Source: Litchfieldella xinjiangensis
Lineage (GTDB): Bacteria > Pseudomonadota > Gammaproteobacteria > Pseudomonadales > Halomonadaceae
Reading direction: 5' to 3'
Length of the DNA: 64,000 nucleotides
Assembly: GCF_000759345.1 (NCBI RefSeq)
Contig: NZ_JPZL01000001.1
Coordinates: 930,001 to 994,000, forward strand
Shown here: positions 11,121 to 19,975 of the stretch, piece after piece
Layout: every line of letters starts with the position of its first letter
Numbering within the stretch: the first letter of the stretch is position 1
Translations under genes and position numbers: made by a program
The notes under the pieces: generated by a model
Seen by the model: the letters and a program-made list of their open reading frames with translations, nothing else
Database searches by the model: none
Told to the model about the DNA's origin: nothing

Positions 11121-11831
11121 TTAAGTGGCATTCGTCAGCAGCATTTCCCGGATCTTGCCGATCGCCCGTGTGGGGTTGAGCCCCTTGGGACAAACCGACA
11201 CGCAGTTCATGATGCCGCGGCAACGGAATACGGAGAACGGATCCTCCAGATCGGCCAGGCGATCACGAGTGGCCGTGTCACGGGAGTCGGCCAGGAAGCG
11301 ATACGACTGCAACAGGCCGGCAGGACCGACGAACTTGTCCGGGTTCCACCAGAACGACGGGCAGGACGACGAGCAGCAAGCACACAAGATGCACTCGTAA
11401 AGCCCGTCGAGCTTGTCGCGATCTTCAGGCGACTGCAGGCGTTCGATGGCCGGCGTCGGATCGTCGTTCTGCAGGTACGGCTGGATGCGCTCGTACTGAC
11501 GATAGAAGATACCCATGTCGACCACCAGGTCACGAATGACCGGCAGGCCCGGCAGCGGTCGCAGCACCAGCTTGTTGTTGCGAACCACGTCGGAGAGCGG
11601 CGTGACACAGGCCAGGCCGTTCTTGCCGTTCATGTTCATGCCGTCGGACCCGCACACCCCTTCACGGCAGCTGCGGCGATAAACCATGGTGCTGTCCTGC
11701 TCCTTGATCAACTCAAGAACGTTGAGCACCATCAGATCACGGCCCTGGGTGTCGATCTGAAACTCCTGCATGTACGGCGCGGAGTCGGTTTCAGGGTTGT
11801 AACGGTAAAGAGAAACCTGAAGCGTAGACAT
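11121..11831 (-). CDS. sdhB: Succinate dehydrogenase iron-sulfur subunit
   Basis: Electron-transfer subunit of respiratory complex II, passing electrons from SdhA FAD through three Fe-S clusters to quinone. It has 236 residues. The 2Fe-2S ligands are in CREGVCGSDGMNMNG and the following Cys (GLAC). The 4Fe-4S and 3Fe-4S ligands are in CILCACCSSSCPSFW and CVSVCPKGLNP. It starts 10 bp after sdhA, so the two are translationally close. It is peripheral on the cytoplasmic side of the membrane, bound to SdhC/SdhD. Confidence 0.98.
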   Translation of the reverse strand: MSTLQVSLYRYNPETDSAPYMQEFQIDTQGRDLMVLNVLELIKEQDSTMVYRRSCREGVCGSDGMNMNGKNGLACVTPLSDVVRNNKLVLRPLPGLPVIRDLVVDMGIFYRQYERIQPYLQNDDPTPAIERLQSPEDRDKLDGLYECILCACCSSSCPSFWWNPDKFVGPAGLLQSYRFLADSRDTATRDRLADLEDPFSVFRCRGIMNCVSVCPKGLNPTRAIGKIREMLLTNAT

Positions 11832-11841
11832 CGTGACCCCC

Positions 11842-13611
11842 TTAGTAAGTACGGACTTTCGGCTCGAAGGTGTCGACGGTCTTCGGCTTGAAGTTCACAT
11901 CGCGCTTGCCCAGCCTCTTCTCGAGCGGGAAGTAGATGGAGTGCTTCAGCCAGTTGGCGTCGTCACGATCCGGATAGTCGTAGCGGGAATGGGCACCGCG
12001 ACTCTCCTTGCGCTCCAGCGCGGAGATCGCCGTGGCCTCGGCTACTTCCATCAGGTTGTCGAGCTCCAGGGCTTCGACACGAGCGGTGTTGAAGGCGTTG
12101 GACTTGTCGGGCAGGTGTGCCTCGGCAATCCGGCCGCGCAGATCGGCCAATTTCTTGACGCCTTCCTGCATGTGATCCTCCTGGCGGAACACGCCGAAGG
12201 ATGTCTGCATGATGTCTTGCAATTCGGCACGCAGTGCCGGGATTGACTCGCCGTTGCCGGATTCGTTCCACCGGTTCATGCGAGCCAGCGCCGAATCGAT
12301 GTCCGACTGGGAGGCGTCGAGGTAATCGATGCCTTCGTTGAGCGCACCTTCGATGTACATGCCGGCGGCACGACCGAACACCACCAGGTCGAGCAGCGAG
12401 TTGCCGCCCAGGCGGTTGGCGCCATGCACCGAGACGCAGGCCGCTTCGCCACAGGCGAACAGGCCGTTGATGATCTGGTCCTTGCCGTCGGCGTCCTGCA
12501 TGATCGCCTGGCCATGCACATTGGTCGGGATCCCGCCCATCATGTAATGGCAGGTCGGAACGACCGGGATCGGCTCCTTGGCCGGATCGGCGGCAGCGAA
12601 GGTCTTCGAAAGCTCGACGATACCCGGCAGACGCTTGCCCAGCACTTCCTCGCCCAGATGATCGAGCTTGAGGTAGACGTGGTCGCCTTTCTCGCCACAG
12701 CCACGGCCTTCGAGGATCTCCATGACCATGGAGCGTGCTACCACGTCACGACCTGCGAGATCCTTGGCGTTGGGCGCATAGCGCTCCATGAAGCGCTCGC
12801 CATCCTTGTTGACCAGATAGCCGCCTTCACCACGGCAGCCTTCCGTGACGAGCACGCCCGCCCCATAGATACCGGTGGGGTGGAACTGCCACATCTCCAT
12901 GTCCTGCATCGGGAAACCGGCGCGCAGGGCCATGCCGATACCGTCACCGGTATTGATCAGGGCGTTGGTGGTAGAGGCGTAGATACGGCCCGCCCCACCG
13001 GTAGCGAGGACGGTGGCCTTGGACTTCACGTGCACCACTTCGCCGGTCTCGATGCACATGGCGATACAGCCCACGACATCGTTGTTGGCATTCTTGACCA
13101 GATCGACCGCATACCACTCGTTCAGGAAGGTGGTGTTGTTCTTCAGATTGTTTTGGTAAAGGGTGTGCAGCAAGGCGTGGCCGGTACGGTCGGCCGCGGC
13201 GCAAGTACGCGCTGCCTGGCCACCCTTGCCGAAGTCCTTGGACTGGCCGCCGAAAGGCCGCTGATAGATACGACCGTTATCGAAGCGCGAAAACGGCAGG
13301 CCCATGTGCTCGAGCTCGAAGACCGACTTGGGGCCTTCGGAGCACATGTACTCGGCAGCGTCCTGGTCGGTGATGTAGTCACCGCCCTTGACGGTATCGT
13401 ACATGTGCCAGCGCCAGTCGTCGTTCGGGTCGGCGGAGGCAATGGCGCACGTGATGCCGCCCTGGGCGGACACGGTGTGCGAACGGGTCGGGAACACCTT
13501 GGACAGAACGGCGGTCTTCTTGCCGGACTTGGCCAATTCGAGGGCGGCACGCAGGCCGGAGCCGCCACCACCGATGATGATTGCGTCAAAGGTCAGGCTA
13601 CGCATAGACAT
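11842..13611 (-). CDS. sdhA: Succinate dehydrogenase flavoprotein subunit
   Basis: Catalytic subunit of complex II, oxidising succinate to fumarate. It has 589 residues. The N-terminal FAD motif is [16 protein letters not shown]. The covalent FAD site is the His in [12 protein letters not shown], and substrate-site sequence is found in [18 protein letters not shown]. The start is 3 bp after sdhD. Gene order sdhC-D-A-B is the canonical one. Confidence 0.98.
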   Translation of the reverse strand: MSMRSLTFDAIIIGGGGSGLRAALELAKSGKKTAVLSKVFPTRSHTVSAQGGITCAIASADPNDDWRWHMYDTVKGGDYITDQDAAEYMCSEGPKSVFELEHMGLPFSRFDNGRIYQRPFGGQSKDFGKGGQAARTCAAADRTGHALLHTLYQNNLKNNTTFLNEWYAVDLVKNANNDVVGCIAMCIETGEVVHVKSKATVLATGGAGRIYASTTNALINTGDGIGMALRAGFPMQDMEMWQFHPTGIYGAGVLVTEGCRGEGGYLVNKDGERFMERYAPNAKDLAGRDVVARSMVMEILEGRGCGEKGDHVYLKLDHLGEEVLGKRLPGIVELSKTFAAADPAKEPIPVVPTCHYMMGGIPTNVHGQAIMQDADGKDQIINGLFACGEAACVSVHGANRLGGNSLLDLVVFGRAAGMYIEGALNEGIDYLDASQSDIDSALARMNRWNESGNGESIPALRAELQDIMQTSFGVFRQEDHMQEGVKKLADLRGRIAEAHLPDKSNAFNTARVEALELDNLMEVAEATAISALERKESRGAHSRYDYPDRDDANWLKHSIYFPLEKRLGKRDVNFKPKTVDTFEPKVRTY

Positions 13612-13614
13612 GGA

Positions 13615-13971
13615 TCAGGCTCCCCACAGGACTTGAATGCCCCACACCAGAAAGACGAAAACGGCCAGGATGATGAAGGTCTGGACGGCCAGGCGGATAC
13701 CGACCCACTTGTTGAGGTAGTCGGTGGTAACGATCCACAGGCCCACCCAGGCATGGGCTGCCAGGGACACGAACGCCAACAATGAGAAGATGCGCATCCA
13801 CGCCTGCGAGAACAATCCACTCCAGGCGATGTAGTCCAGGCCCGGATTGAACAGCAGGTAGCCGACGATGAACAGCGTATAAAGGGCGAGAATGACAGCC
13901 GAGACGCGCTGAATCAGCCAGTCGGCCAGCCCGCTGCGCCCAGGGTTCGTGATGTTGGTTACCATACCCAT
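13615..13971 (-). CDS. sdhD: Succinate dehydrogenase membrane anchor subunit D
   Basis: One of two membrane anchors of complex II that bind haem b and quinone. It has 118 residues with three hydrophobic segments. The motif SLAAHAWVGLW carries the predicted haem-ligand His, and WLIQRVSAVIL near the N-terminus is typical of SdhD. It overlaps the sdhC end by 13 bp, indicating coupled translation. Confidence 0.95.
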   Translation of the reverse strand: MGMVTNITNPGRSGLADWLIQRVSAVILALYTLFIVGYLLFNPGLDYIAWSGLFSQAWMRIFSLLAFVSLAAHAWVGLWIVTTDYLNKWVGIRLAVQTFIILAVFVFLVWGIQVLWGA

Positions 13972-14336
13972 ACTCCTGCCAGGATCACCAGAACGGCGCT
14001 GGCGACAACGGTGATCTGTGCCTTGCGAAGTCCACCTTCCAGCGTCACGCCGATATGGAGGTCCATCAGAAGGTGCTTTACGCCCGCCACGAAGTGCACT
14101 GCGAGCGCGGACAGCATGCCCCAGGCCACCAGCTTGGCCAGGATGTTGTGCGCCAGCGTGTCACGTACCGCATCGAAGCCTTGGGGAGACGAGAGCGACT
14201 TGTCGAGCGCCCAGAAGGCGAAGATCAAGCCGATGAACAGGATGACGCCACTGATGCGGTGGGCAATGGACGTGAGCGCCGGGAGGGGGAACTGGATCGT
14301 CGCAAGATCTAGGTTTATGGGTCGTTTGCTATTCAC
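13959..14336 (-). CDS. sdhC: Succinate dehydrogenase cytochrome b556 subunit C
   Basis: Second membrane anchor of complex II, 125 residues with three transmembrane segments. The family signature SIAHRISGVILF is near residue 23, and ALAVHFVAGVKHLLMD holds the haem-ligand His. It is the first gene of the sdh-suc cluster and diverges from gltA, so the 400 bp in front of it should hold promoters for both directions. Confidence 0.96.
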   Translation of the reverse strand: MNSKRPINLDLATIQFPLPALTSIAHRISGVILFIGLIFAFWALDKSLSSPQGFDAVRDTLAHNILAKLVAWGMLSALAVHFVAGVKHLLMDLHIGVTLEGGLRKAQITVVASAVLVILAGVWVW

Positions 14337-14736
14337 GGCTCTTTACACACTCTCTTGGCCCGCTCTTGCATGCATCGGGCGAGGCCCGAGCGGGCGGTGG
14401 TTTTGAGGAAGGGCTCGGCCGTCTGCCAAGTCGGCACGACCTTCATCCAGCCAGTCGCGCGGGGTGGATTATAAGGACAAGGGTGAAGCATGACAAATCG
14501 AAGCTTACTTCCCTAGACCTTCGTCCATCCTTGACCGCCCCGGGGAAAAGCGCAAAATGATGCAGAGCATCAATCAGTATACAAGCCTTTCACACCAATA
14601 CGTTATCCGCACAAGTCCACTGCCCCATGGGCTAATTGACATCGCCCGGCACGCTTCTATAGTGGGCGAACCTTTTCGCCAGTACGGCAAGCGAGACAAC
14701 GACTTATCGCCTGACACCATATCAGAGGAGGCCATC
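14337..14736. promoter_or_regulatory. Divergent control region between sdhC and gltA
   Basis: A 400-bp stretch with no convincing gene. An open frame in phase with gltA extends upstream into it, but the gltA promoter lies inside that extension. An inverted repeat GCCCGCTC/GAGCGGGC (14358-14365 and 14388-14395), with a competing inner hairpin CGGGC/GCCCG, lies just in front of sdhC. No clear ArcA or CRP consensus was identified by eye. Confidence 0.6.
14636..14663 (+). promoter_or_regulatory. Sigma70 promoter of gltA
   Basis: TTGACA (14636-14641, perfect -35) is followed after 16 bp by TATAGT (14658-14663). Transcription would begin about 65 bp before the gltA ATG. Confidence 0.8.
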
Positions 14737-16023
14737 ATGGCTGACAGAAAAGCGCAGTTGACCATCGAAGGAATAGACAAGGCGATCGAGTTCCCCGTCT
14801 ATTCCGGCACTGTCGGCCCCGACGTCATCGACGTTCGCGGCCTCGGCGCCGAAGGTTTCTTCACCTATGACCCGGGGTTCATGGCCACCTCCTCCTGCCA
14901 GTCCGCGATCACTTACATCGACGGCGGCGAAGGCACCCTGTTGCATCGGGGCTATCCGATCGACCAGTTGGCGGATCAATCAAACTTCGTTGAACTCAGT
15001 TACCTGCTGCTGTTCGGTGAACTGCCCAACGATGAACAGTACGCCGATTTCGCGTCGCGGATCCGCAACCACACCATGGTCCACGACCAGATCAACAACT
15101 TCTTCAAGGGCTTCCGGCGCGACGCCCACCCGATGTCGATCCTGTGCGGCGTGGTCGGCGGCCTGGCGGCCTTCTATCACGACCACATGGACATCACCAA
15201 GGAAGAGGACCGCGAGATCAGTGCGATTCGCCTGATCGCCAAGATGCCGACCATCGCGGCCATGTCCTACAAGTACAACATCGGTCAGCCGTTCAACTAT
15301 CCCCGCAACGATCTGAACTATGCAGAGAACTTCCTCTACATGATGTTCAGCAATCCCTGCGAGGAGTACCGGATCAATCCGGTGTTCGCCAAGGCCATGG
15401 ATCGCATCTTCATGCTGCATGCCGACCATGAGCAGAACGCCTCGACCTCGACGGTGCGCCTGGCAGGCTCCACCGGAGCCAATCCGTTCGCCTGCATCAG
15501 CGCCGGCATCGCGGCATTGTGGGGCCCGGCCCACGGTGGCGCCAACGAGGCGGTACTGAACATGCTCGACGAGATCGGCGATGAGTCCGAGGAGAACATT
15601 CAGCGCTTCGTCGATCGTGCGAAAGACAAGAACGATCCGTTCCGCCTAATGGGATTTGGCCACCGCGTGTATCGCAATTTCGACCCGCGCGCCAAGGTCA
15701 TGAAGGAGACCTGCGACGAGGTACTGGCCGAACTCGGTATGGCCGACGACCCGCAGCTCAAGATCGCCAAGCGTCTCGAGCAGATCGCCCTGGAAGATGA
15801 CTACTTCGTCGAGCGCAAGCTCTACCCGAACGTCGACTTCTATTCGGGCATCATCCTCAAGGCCATGGGCATCCCGACCAACATGTTTACGGTCATCTTC
15901 GCCGTGTCTCGCACCATCGGCTGGATCTCACACTGGCACGAGATGCTCAGTGGCGACTTCAAGATCGGCCGTCCGCGCCAGCTCTACGTCGGTCACGACA
16001 AGCGCGACTATCCCGCCAAGTAA
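14737..16023 (+). CDS. gltA: Citrate synthase (type II)
   Basis: Condenses acetyl-CoA and oxaloacetate to citrate, entry step of the TCA cycle. Starting at the ATG at 14737 (GAGGAG 6 nt upstream) the protein has 428 residues, as in E. coli GltA (427). Upstream in-frame ATGs are rejected because the promoter lies inside that extension. Conserved active-site segments include [17 protein letters not shown] and [16 protein letters not shown], plus [17 protein letters not shown] near the C-terminus. The N-terminal beta domain ([31 protein letters not shown]) is typical of the NADH-sensitive hexameric Gram-negative type. It diverges from the sdh-suc cluster. Confidence 0.98.
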   Translation: MADRKAQLTIEGIDKAIEFPVYSGTVGPDVIDVRGLGAEGFFTYDPGFMATSSCQSAITYIDGGEGTLLHRGYPIDQLADQSNFVELSYLLLFGELPNDEQYADFASRIRNHTMVHDQINNFFKGFRRDAHPMSILCGVVGGLAAFYHDHMDITKEEDREISAIRLIAKMPTIAAMSYKYNIGQPFNYPRNDLNYAENFLYMMFSNPCEEYRINPVFAKAMDRIFMLHADHEQNASTSTVRLAGSTGANPFACISAGIAALWGPAHGGANEAVLNMLDEIGDESEENIQRFVDRAKDKNDPFRLMGFGHRVYRNFDPRAKVMKETCDEVLAELGMADDPQLKIAKRLEQIALEDDYFVERKLYPNVDFYSGIILKAMGIPTNMFTVIFAVSRTIGWISHWHEMLSGDFKIGRPRQLYVGHDKRDYPAK

Positions 16024-16030
16024 GTATCAA

Positions 16031-16065
16031 GGCTGCGCAGGGCATACCCCTGCGCAGCCTCTCCC
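16031..16065 (+). terminator. Terminator of gltA
   Basis: GGCTGCGCAGGG (16031-16042) pairs with CCCTGCGCAGCC (16048-16059), a 12-bp stem with a 5-nt loop, 7 bp after the gltA stop. The tail is pyrimidine-rich rather than pure T. Confidence 0.75.
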
Positions 16066-16118
16066 CCTCTTGCCGCAGCAGCCTATTGCGCCTTCTACGT
16101 TGAATCTGGCGCTGACTG

Positions 16119-16259
16119 TGTAGGAGCGCAGATACTCACCGCGTTACTTACTTCCTCACGCTGAATCTGGCTCTGGTTTCGTAGGAGCGCAGATTTTCTG
16201 CGCGATGAATAGATTGTCATGGCCGATAAAAACTCGCGCAGCCCAGCTGCGCTCCTACA
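16119..16259. repeat. REP-like palindromic elements (small cluster)
   Basis: Two direct copies of TGTAGGAGCGCAGAT-type sequence (16119 and 16181), each preceded by TGAATCTGGC at a 61-bp interval, and one inverted copy ending GCTGCGCTCCTACA at 16259. The second copy folds as GCGCAG-loop-CTGCGC. The same core and even part of the flanking spacer recur in the large array at 34351-35408, so this is one dispersed family. Confidence 0.85.
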
Positions 16260-16453
16260 CCCCCCAGCGCGCGATTCGGTGTTCCCGACATCAGCCCGGG
16301 CGGCACCTTCGGAACCAAGTATGGGTTGGTTAACTCAGGACGCATGAAAGGCGTCATACGTACCGCGCTTCGCTTCGCCTGCTCGGCAGCTTTTTTGTTG
16401 CTGCGCAACAGCATTTCCTGGCCCTTTTTTTACCCTTGTTTACGCCTGTCATG

Positions 16454-16662
16454 TTTTCCACACATTCTGTGGATAACACTGTTCACAACTTTGAGATAAC
16501 CCTCACGAGCGACCGTGACAAGCGGGTTACGCTTAAATTGTCTATTTTTTGATCAATTATAAGTCATTGATTTAAAAGAACTTAACAGGCAAGCCCCACA
16601 GCCATGCGGGTTTCACGGGGCTTGTGCACAAGTTAAAGGGATTTCAACGCTAACGTGGACAA
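16454..16662. other. Cluster of DnaA-box-like sequences around an AT-rich core
   Basis: TGTGGATAA at 16468-16476 is the exact reverse complement of the DnaA box TTATCCACA. TTTTCCACA (16454-16462) matches 8 of 9 positions; TTGTGCACA (16622-16630) and CGTGGACAA (16654-16662, reverse) match 7 of 9. Between them lies an AT-rich segment (about 16530-16590) containing GATC and long A/T runs, then a stem CAAGCCCC/GGGGCTTG (16590-16624). This resembles replication-origin or DnaA-titration architecture, but function is inference. Confidence 0.45.
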
Positions 16663-16773
16663 CTCTCTGGCCATGTCAATACCGAAGACGTGAAAAATTG
16701 CTCACGTCCGCTCTACGCAAAGCCAACAAAACCAGCCCGATTGGGCAGGTATGAGAGTCTAATCAGCAGGGAC

Positions 16774-16796
16774 AAAAAAAGACGCTCTGAGCGTCT
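16774..16796 (-). terminator. Terminator of the tRNA-Ala/tRNA-Glu transcript
   Basis: AGACGCT (16780-16786) and AGCGTCT (16790-16796) form a 7-bp stem with a 3-nt loop. On the minus strand a run of T follows, 31 bp after the tRNA-Glu end. Confidence 0.85.
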
Positions 16797-16826
16797 CGGC
16801 AGTCCATCATCGAACCAATAAGGAAG

Positions 16827-16902
16827 TGGCGTCCCATAGGGGGTTCGAACCCCTGTTCCCGCCGTGAAAGGGCGGTGTCCTAGACCACTAGACGAATGGG
16901 AC
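16827..16902 (-). tRNA. tRNA-Glu (anticodon TTC)
   Basis: 76-nt cloverleaf on the minus strand. The acceptor GTCCCAT pairs with ATGGGAC and CCA is encoded. The anticodon arm is CCGCCCTTTCACGGCGG-like with anticodon TTC, and the T arm contains GGTTCGAACCC. It is the second gene of a two-tRNA unit and sits next to gltX, the synthetase that charges it. Confidence 0.97.
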
Positions 16903-16930
16903 GCAAGCATCGTTCACGTGACATACAAGA

Positions 16931-17006
16931 TGGTGGAGCCTAGCGGGATCGAACCGCTGACCTCGACACTGCCAGTGTCGCGCTCTCCCAGCTGAGCTAA
17001 GGCCCC
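16931..17006 (-). tRNA. tRNA-Ala (anticodon GGC)
   Basis: 76-nt cloverleaf on the minus strand beginning GGGGCCTTAGCTCAGCTGGG and ending GGCTCCACCA with encoded CCA. The anticodon stem-loop CGACACTGGCAGTGTCG has anticodon GGC, and the T arm is GCGGTTCGATCCCGC. It precedes tRNA-Glu by 28 bp in the transcript. Confidence 0.97.
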
Positions 17007-17077
17007 GTCTCGCATCGAGTGTCTCGTGAAGACGGAGCGCATGTTACTGATTCGCGGGAGGTACGTCAACAGATTGT

Positions 17078-18556
17078 TTAGAGGTCGCGATACTCTTTTT
17101 CGAAGCGCTTGGCTTGCTTCTTGGATACGCCACCTAATACGGCGATGGCGTGACGCAGGCGGGCGCGAGTCATGTCGGAGCCCAGGATGACCATCGCATC
17201 CATCACCGACGTGGATGTCGCCGATCCGGTCACGGCAATGAATACCGGGGCCAGAAAGGCCTTCATCTTGAGCTCGAAGACCTCGGCCATGCCTTTCACT
17301 TCGGCCAGCAGCGCATCCTTGTCCCAGCGGTTGGTCTCTTCGAAGCGCCAGGTCAGGAACTGCAGGAGCTTGATGAGCGTCTCGCGCTCGAGCTTGATGT
17401 CATCGAAGCTCGTCTCATCGATGCGCGGCATGCCGGAGAAGAAGTGACCTGCAAGCGGTGCGACATCCGAGAGCGTTTCGACCCGTGGGCGTACCTGCGG
17501 CAGGATCTGGCGAACATATTCCTCATTGAAGGCCCAGCGCTTCAGGGCAGCCAGGAAAGCGTCGTCGTCGAGATCCTCGCGGATATAGACACCGTTGAGC
17601 CAGGTCAGCTTCTCGAGATCGAATACCGGACCGCCCAGGGAGACGCGCTGAATATCGAAATGAGTCATCATCTCGTCGAGGCTGAATTTCTCGCGCTCGT
17701 CCGGCATCGACCACCCCATACGCCCCAGGTAGTTGGTCACGGCCTGGGGCAGGAAGCCCATGCGTCGATAGTAATTGATCGAGGTCGGGTTCTTGCGCTT
17801 GGAGAGCTTCGATTTGTCGGGGTTACGCAGCAGTGGCATGTGGCACAGCTCAGGCATCTGCCAGCCGAAGTACTCGTAGAGCAACTGGTGCTTGGGGGCG
17901 GAATTGATCCACTCCTCGCCGCGCAGCACATGAGTGATCCCCATCAGGTGATCGTCGACCACATTGGCCAGGTGATACGTGGGCATGCCATCGGACTTGA
18001 GCAGGATCTGTGCATCGACCTGGGCCCAGTCCACCTCGATAGTACCTCGCAGCATGTCCTTGACCACGCAGACGCCTTCGCTCGGCACGTTCATGCGCAC
18101 GACATGCGGCCACCCTTCCCCTTCACGACGCGCCACTTCTTCATCGGGCAGCGCCAGGTCGGCCGGCTTGAGCGCCATCTGCAGCCCTTCTGCCTTGCGC
18201 GCTTCGCGCAGCTCGTCAAGCTCTTCGGCGGTGCGATAGCACTTGAAAGCGTGCCCGGCCTCGAGCAGCTGCCGCGCGTACTCGGCATAGAGTTCACCAC
18301 GCTCGCTCTGTCGATACGGACCGTGCGGGCCGCCGACATCGGGGCCTTCATCCCATTCAAGCCCCAGCCAGCGCAGCGAATCGAGAATCATCTGTTCGGA
18401 CTCGGGGGTCGAACGCTGACGGTCGGTATCCTCGATGCGCAGGATGAACTGGCCGCCATGCTGGCGGGCGAAGCACAAGTTGAACAAGGCGATGTAGGCC
18501 GTGCCGACGTGAGGATCGCCGGTCGGTGACGGCGCAATGCGCGTACGTACGGTCAT
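17078..18556 (-). CDS. gltX: Glutamyl-tRNA synthetase
   Basis: Class I synthetase charging tRNA-Glu in the cytosol. It has 492 residues. The HIGH-type motif is in [14 protein letters not shown] near the N-terminus and the KMSKS-type motif is KLSKRKNP in the middle. The C-terminal anticodon-binding part is present in full. It is upstream of the tRNA-Ala/tRNA-Glu pair on the same strand (71 bp to tRNA-Ala), so read-through could couple synthetase and tRNA expression. Confidence 0.97.
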   Translation of the reverse strand: MTVRTRIAPSPTGDPHVGTAYIALFNLCFARQHGGQFILRIEDTDRQRSTPESEQMILDSLRWLGLEWDEGPDVGGPHGPYRQSERGELYAEYARQLLEAGHAFKCYRTAEELDELREARKAEGLQMALKPADLALPDEEVARREGEGWPHVVRMNVPSEGVCVVKDMLRGTIEVDWAQVDAQILLKSDGMPTYHLANVVDDHLMGITHVLRGEEWINSAPKHQLLYEYFGWQMPELCHMPLLRNPDKSKLSKRKNPTSINYYRRMGFLPQAVTNYLGRMGWSMPDEREKFSLDEMMTHFDIQRVSLGGPVFDLEKLTWLNGVYIREDLDDDAFLAALKRWAFNEEYVRQILPQVRPRVETLSDVAPLAGHFFSGMPRIDETSFDDIKLERETLIKLLQFLTWRFEETNRWDKDALLAEVKGMAEVFELKMKAFLAPVFIAVTGSATSTSVMDAMVILGSDMTRARLRHAIAVLGGVSKKQAKRFEKEYRDL

Positions 18557-18667
18557 GTCTCTTCATCCATTTTCAGCTGTAGGAGATTCCGCTCGGGCGG
18601 AACCATCTGAACGCGTGAGTTCCGGTGGGGCGATTATACGCACACGAATCCACACCGGCAGCCTTGG

Positions 18668-19564
18668 CTAGAGCGCGAGATGCACCCGGAACCAGTCGGT
18701 GATGAAATCCAGGTAGGCACGCGTCTTGTCGGGCAGGTACTTGCGCGAGCGAAACAGCACCAGCATGGAGCCGTGCTCGTTCCAGTAAGGCTGAAGTAAC
18801 GGAACCAGCTCACCCGTGGCCACCGCCGAGCGCCCCGCGAAAGTCGGCAGGTAGGCCAGCCCGAAGCCCGCCTTGGCGGCTTCCACCACGCCTAGCAGGT
18901 TATTGATGACCAACCGTGAACTGGGCTCGATATCCAAGGGCTGCCCATTGAGTGAAAAGCGCCAATGGGCCCCCAGATCGTAATTGCCGTAGAAAATACT
19001 GTCGTGCTCTCGGATATCCTGAGGGTGCTGCGGTTGGTTGACCCGTGCCAGGTACTCCGGCGCAGCGTACAGACCATAAACCACCTTGCACAGCGGGCGA
19101 GATACCAGGCTGGAAGGCGGCAGCGGCCCCATGCGAATGGCGAGATCGACCGAATCGTCGATGGGCTCGAAGCGTTGGTCCTCGAGCAGGATCTCCACGG
19201 CGACATCGGGGTAACGACGCATGAAGGCAGTGGTCGGTGCGGCCAGGTACATGAAGCCGAAGCTGACCTGGGCGCTGACCTTGAGCTGCCCGCGTGGGCG
19301 GGACGTCACCGATTGAACCTGGGCCTCTGCTGACGCCAGCTCCTCACGAATACGCAAACCATGCTCGTAATAGATTCGCCCGGCTTCGGTGAGATGCAAC
19401 GACCGGGTCGAGCGATTGAGAAGGCTGACCCCAAGTTCTTCTTCCAAGGCGGCAACCCGCTTGGAAGCCAGGGATTTGGAGATACCGATACGCCGTGCCG
19501 CCGCAGTGAAGCTACCGCTCCGTACGACTTCGACAAAGACCCGCAGGGCATCCAGGGTGGCCAT
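18668..19564 (-). CDS. LysR-family transcriptional regulator
   Basis: A 298-residue LysR-type regulator. The N-terminal winged helix-turn-helix begins MATLDALRVFVEVVRSGSF and contains AARRIGISKSLASKRVAALE; the rest is a periplasmic-binding-like effector domain. It resembles the large CrgA/YafC-type group (LLNRSTRSLHLTEAGR), whose members often control neighbouring oxidoreductases or themselves. The effector is unknown. A palindrome with the LysR T-N11-A form lies 45-61 bp upstream of the start. It is followed after 111 bp by gltX, probably unrelated. Confidence 0.92.
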   Translation of the reverse strand: MATLDALRVFVEVVRSGSFTAAARRIGISKSLASKRVAALEEELGVSLLNRSTRSLHLTEAGRIYYEHGLRIREELASAEAQVQSVTSRPRGQLKVSAQVSFGFMYLAAPTTAFMRRYPDVAVEILLEDQRFEPIDDSVDLAIRMGPLPPSSLVSRPLCKVVYGLYAAPEYLARVNQPQHPQDIREHDSIFYGNYDLGAHWRFSLNGQPLDIEPSSRLVINNLLGVVEAAKAGFGLAYLPTFAGRSAVATGELVPLLQPYWNEHGSMLVLFRSRKYLPDKTRAYLDFITDWFRVHLAL

Positions 19565-19975
19565 CTGGGAAGACTCTCTATTCTTGGCCTGTCTTGGTCA
19601 GGCGTTAAGTTTCCAATTTGGAAACACTAGTTTTCGATTGTACCCACTTATTCCGCAAACGCCGACTGCCTATACTGCCCCTGCGCTCACGGAGACTGAA
19701 TACGACTCCCAGAGCGCCATGTTATCAGGGGGGTTGGGCCCCCTGGATGACGCCTTCAGTGCATCTCTGCTTGTGCGCAGCCGGTCGTCCATGACGTCGG
19801 CGCGCTTTCTTTTTCCCGCTACTGCTTCCGCCATGTTCGGGGCTTTCCTCGCGATGCTTTTTCTTTTCTCGAGGAGCACTTTGCCTGGCGCGAGTTGTCT
19901 TAACGTTGATGCGTGTTATTGCACAATTGCCTTGGGATGCACGAGCATCATGATCCCAAGTCTGCGAGGTGGTGC
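19565..19975. other. Divergent region between the LysR and XRE regulators
   Basis: A 411-bp gap without a convincing gene. It holds the palindrome described at 19609-19625, a C/G-rich imperfect hairpin near 19728-19746, and a T-rich stretch near 19800-19880. An open frame in phase with the XRE gene starts at 19913 but lacks a ribosome site. Confidence 0.55.
19609..19625. promoter_or_regulatory. Palindromic operator candidate for the LysR regulator
   Basis: GTTTCCAA-T-TTGGAAAC is a perfect 8-bp inverted repeat around one base and contains TTCCAATTTGGAA, which fits the T-N11-A LysR box. It sits 45-61 bp upstream of the LysR start codon, a usual place for an autoregulatory site. Confidence 0.6.

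Larger units (their letters stand above)
16024..16826. other. 800-bp non-coding region between gltA and the tRNA genes
   Basis: No supportable gene. In order it holds the gltA terminator, a cluster of REP-like palindromes (16119-16259), a T-rich stretch with a small hairpin TGTTGC/GCAACA (16396-16410), a DnaA-box-like cluster around an AT-rich core (16454-16662), and the terminator of the minus-strand tRNA genes. Details are given in separate entries. Confidence 0.7.

Noticed and set aside
12424-13785. 453-residue open frame antisense to sdhA
   Set aside because: sdhA is unambiguous on the other strand; GC-rich codon usage leaves the antisense frame open. The same applies to long antisense frames over gltX (17150-18529), gshA (56100-57536), lpdA (5340-6422) and sucC (4054-4980).
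14557-14736. N-terminal extension of citrate synthase by 60 residues
   Set aside because: It contains the gltA promoter, has no homology to known citrate synthases, and a strong ribosome site marks the ATG at 14737.
18579-18604. TGTAGGAGATTCCGCTCGGGCGG near the gltX start as another REP copy
   Set aside because: Only the first eight bases agree with the REP core and the palindrome is absent; it may be chance or part of the gltX leader.
19670-19879. 69-residue minus-strand frame in the gap between the two regulators
   Set aside because: No ribosome site, no recognisable domain, and it lies in a T-rich regulatory-looking gap.
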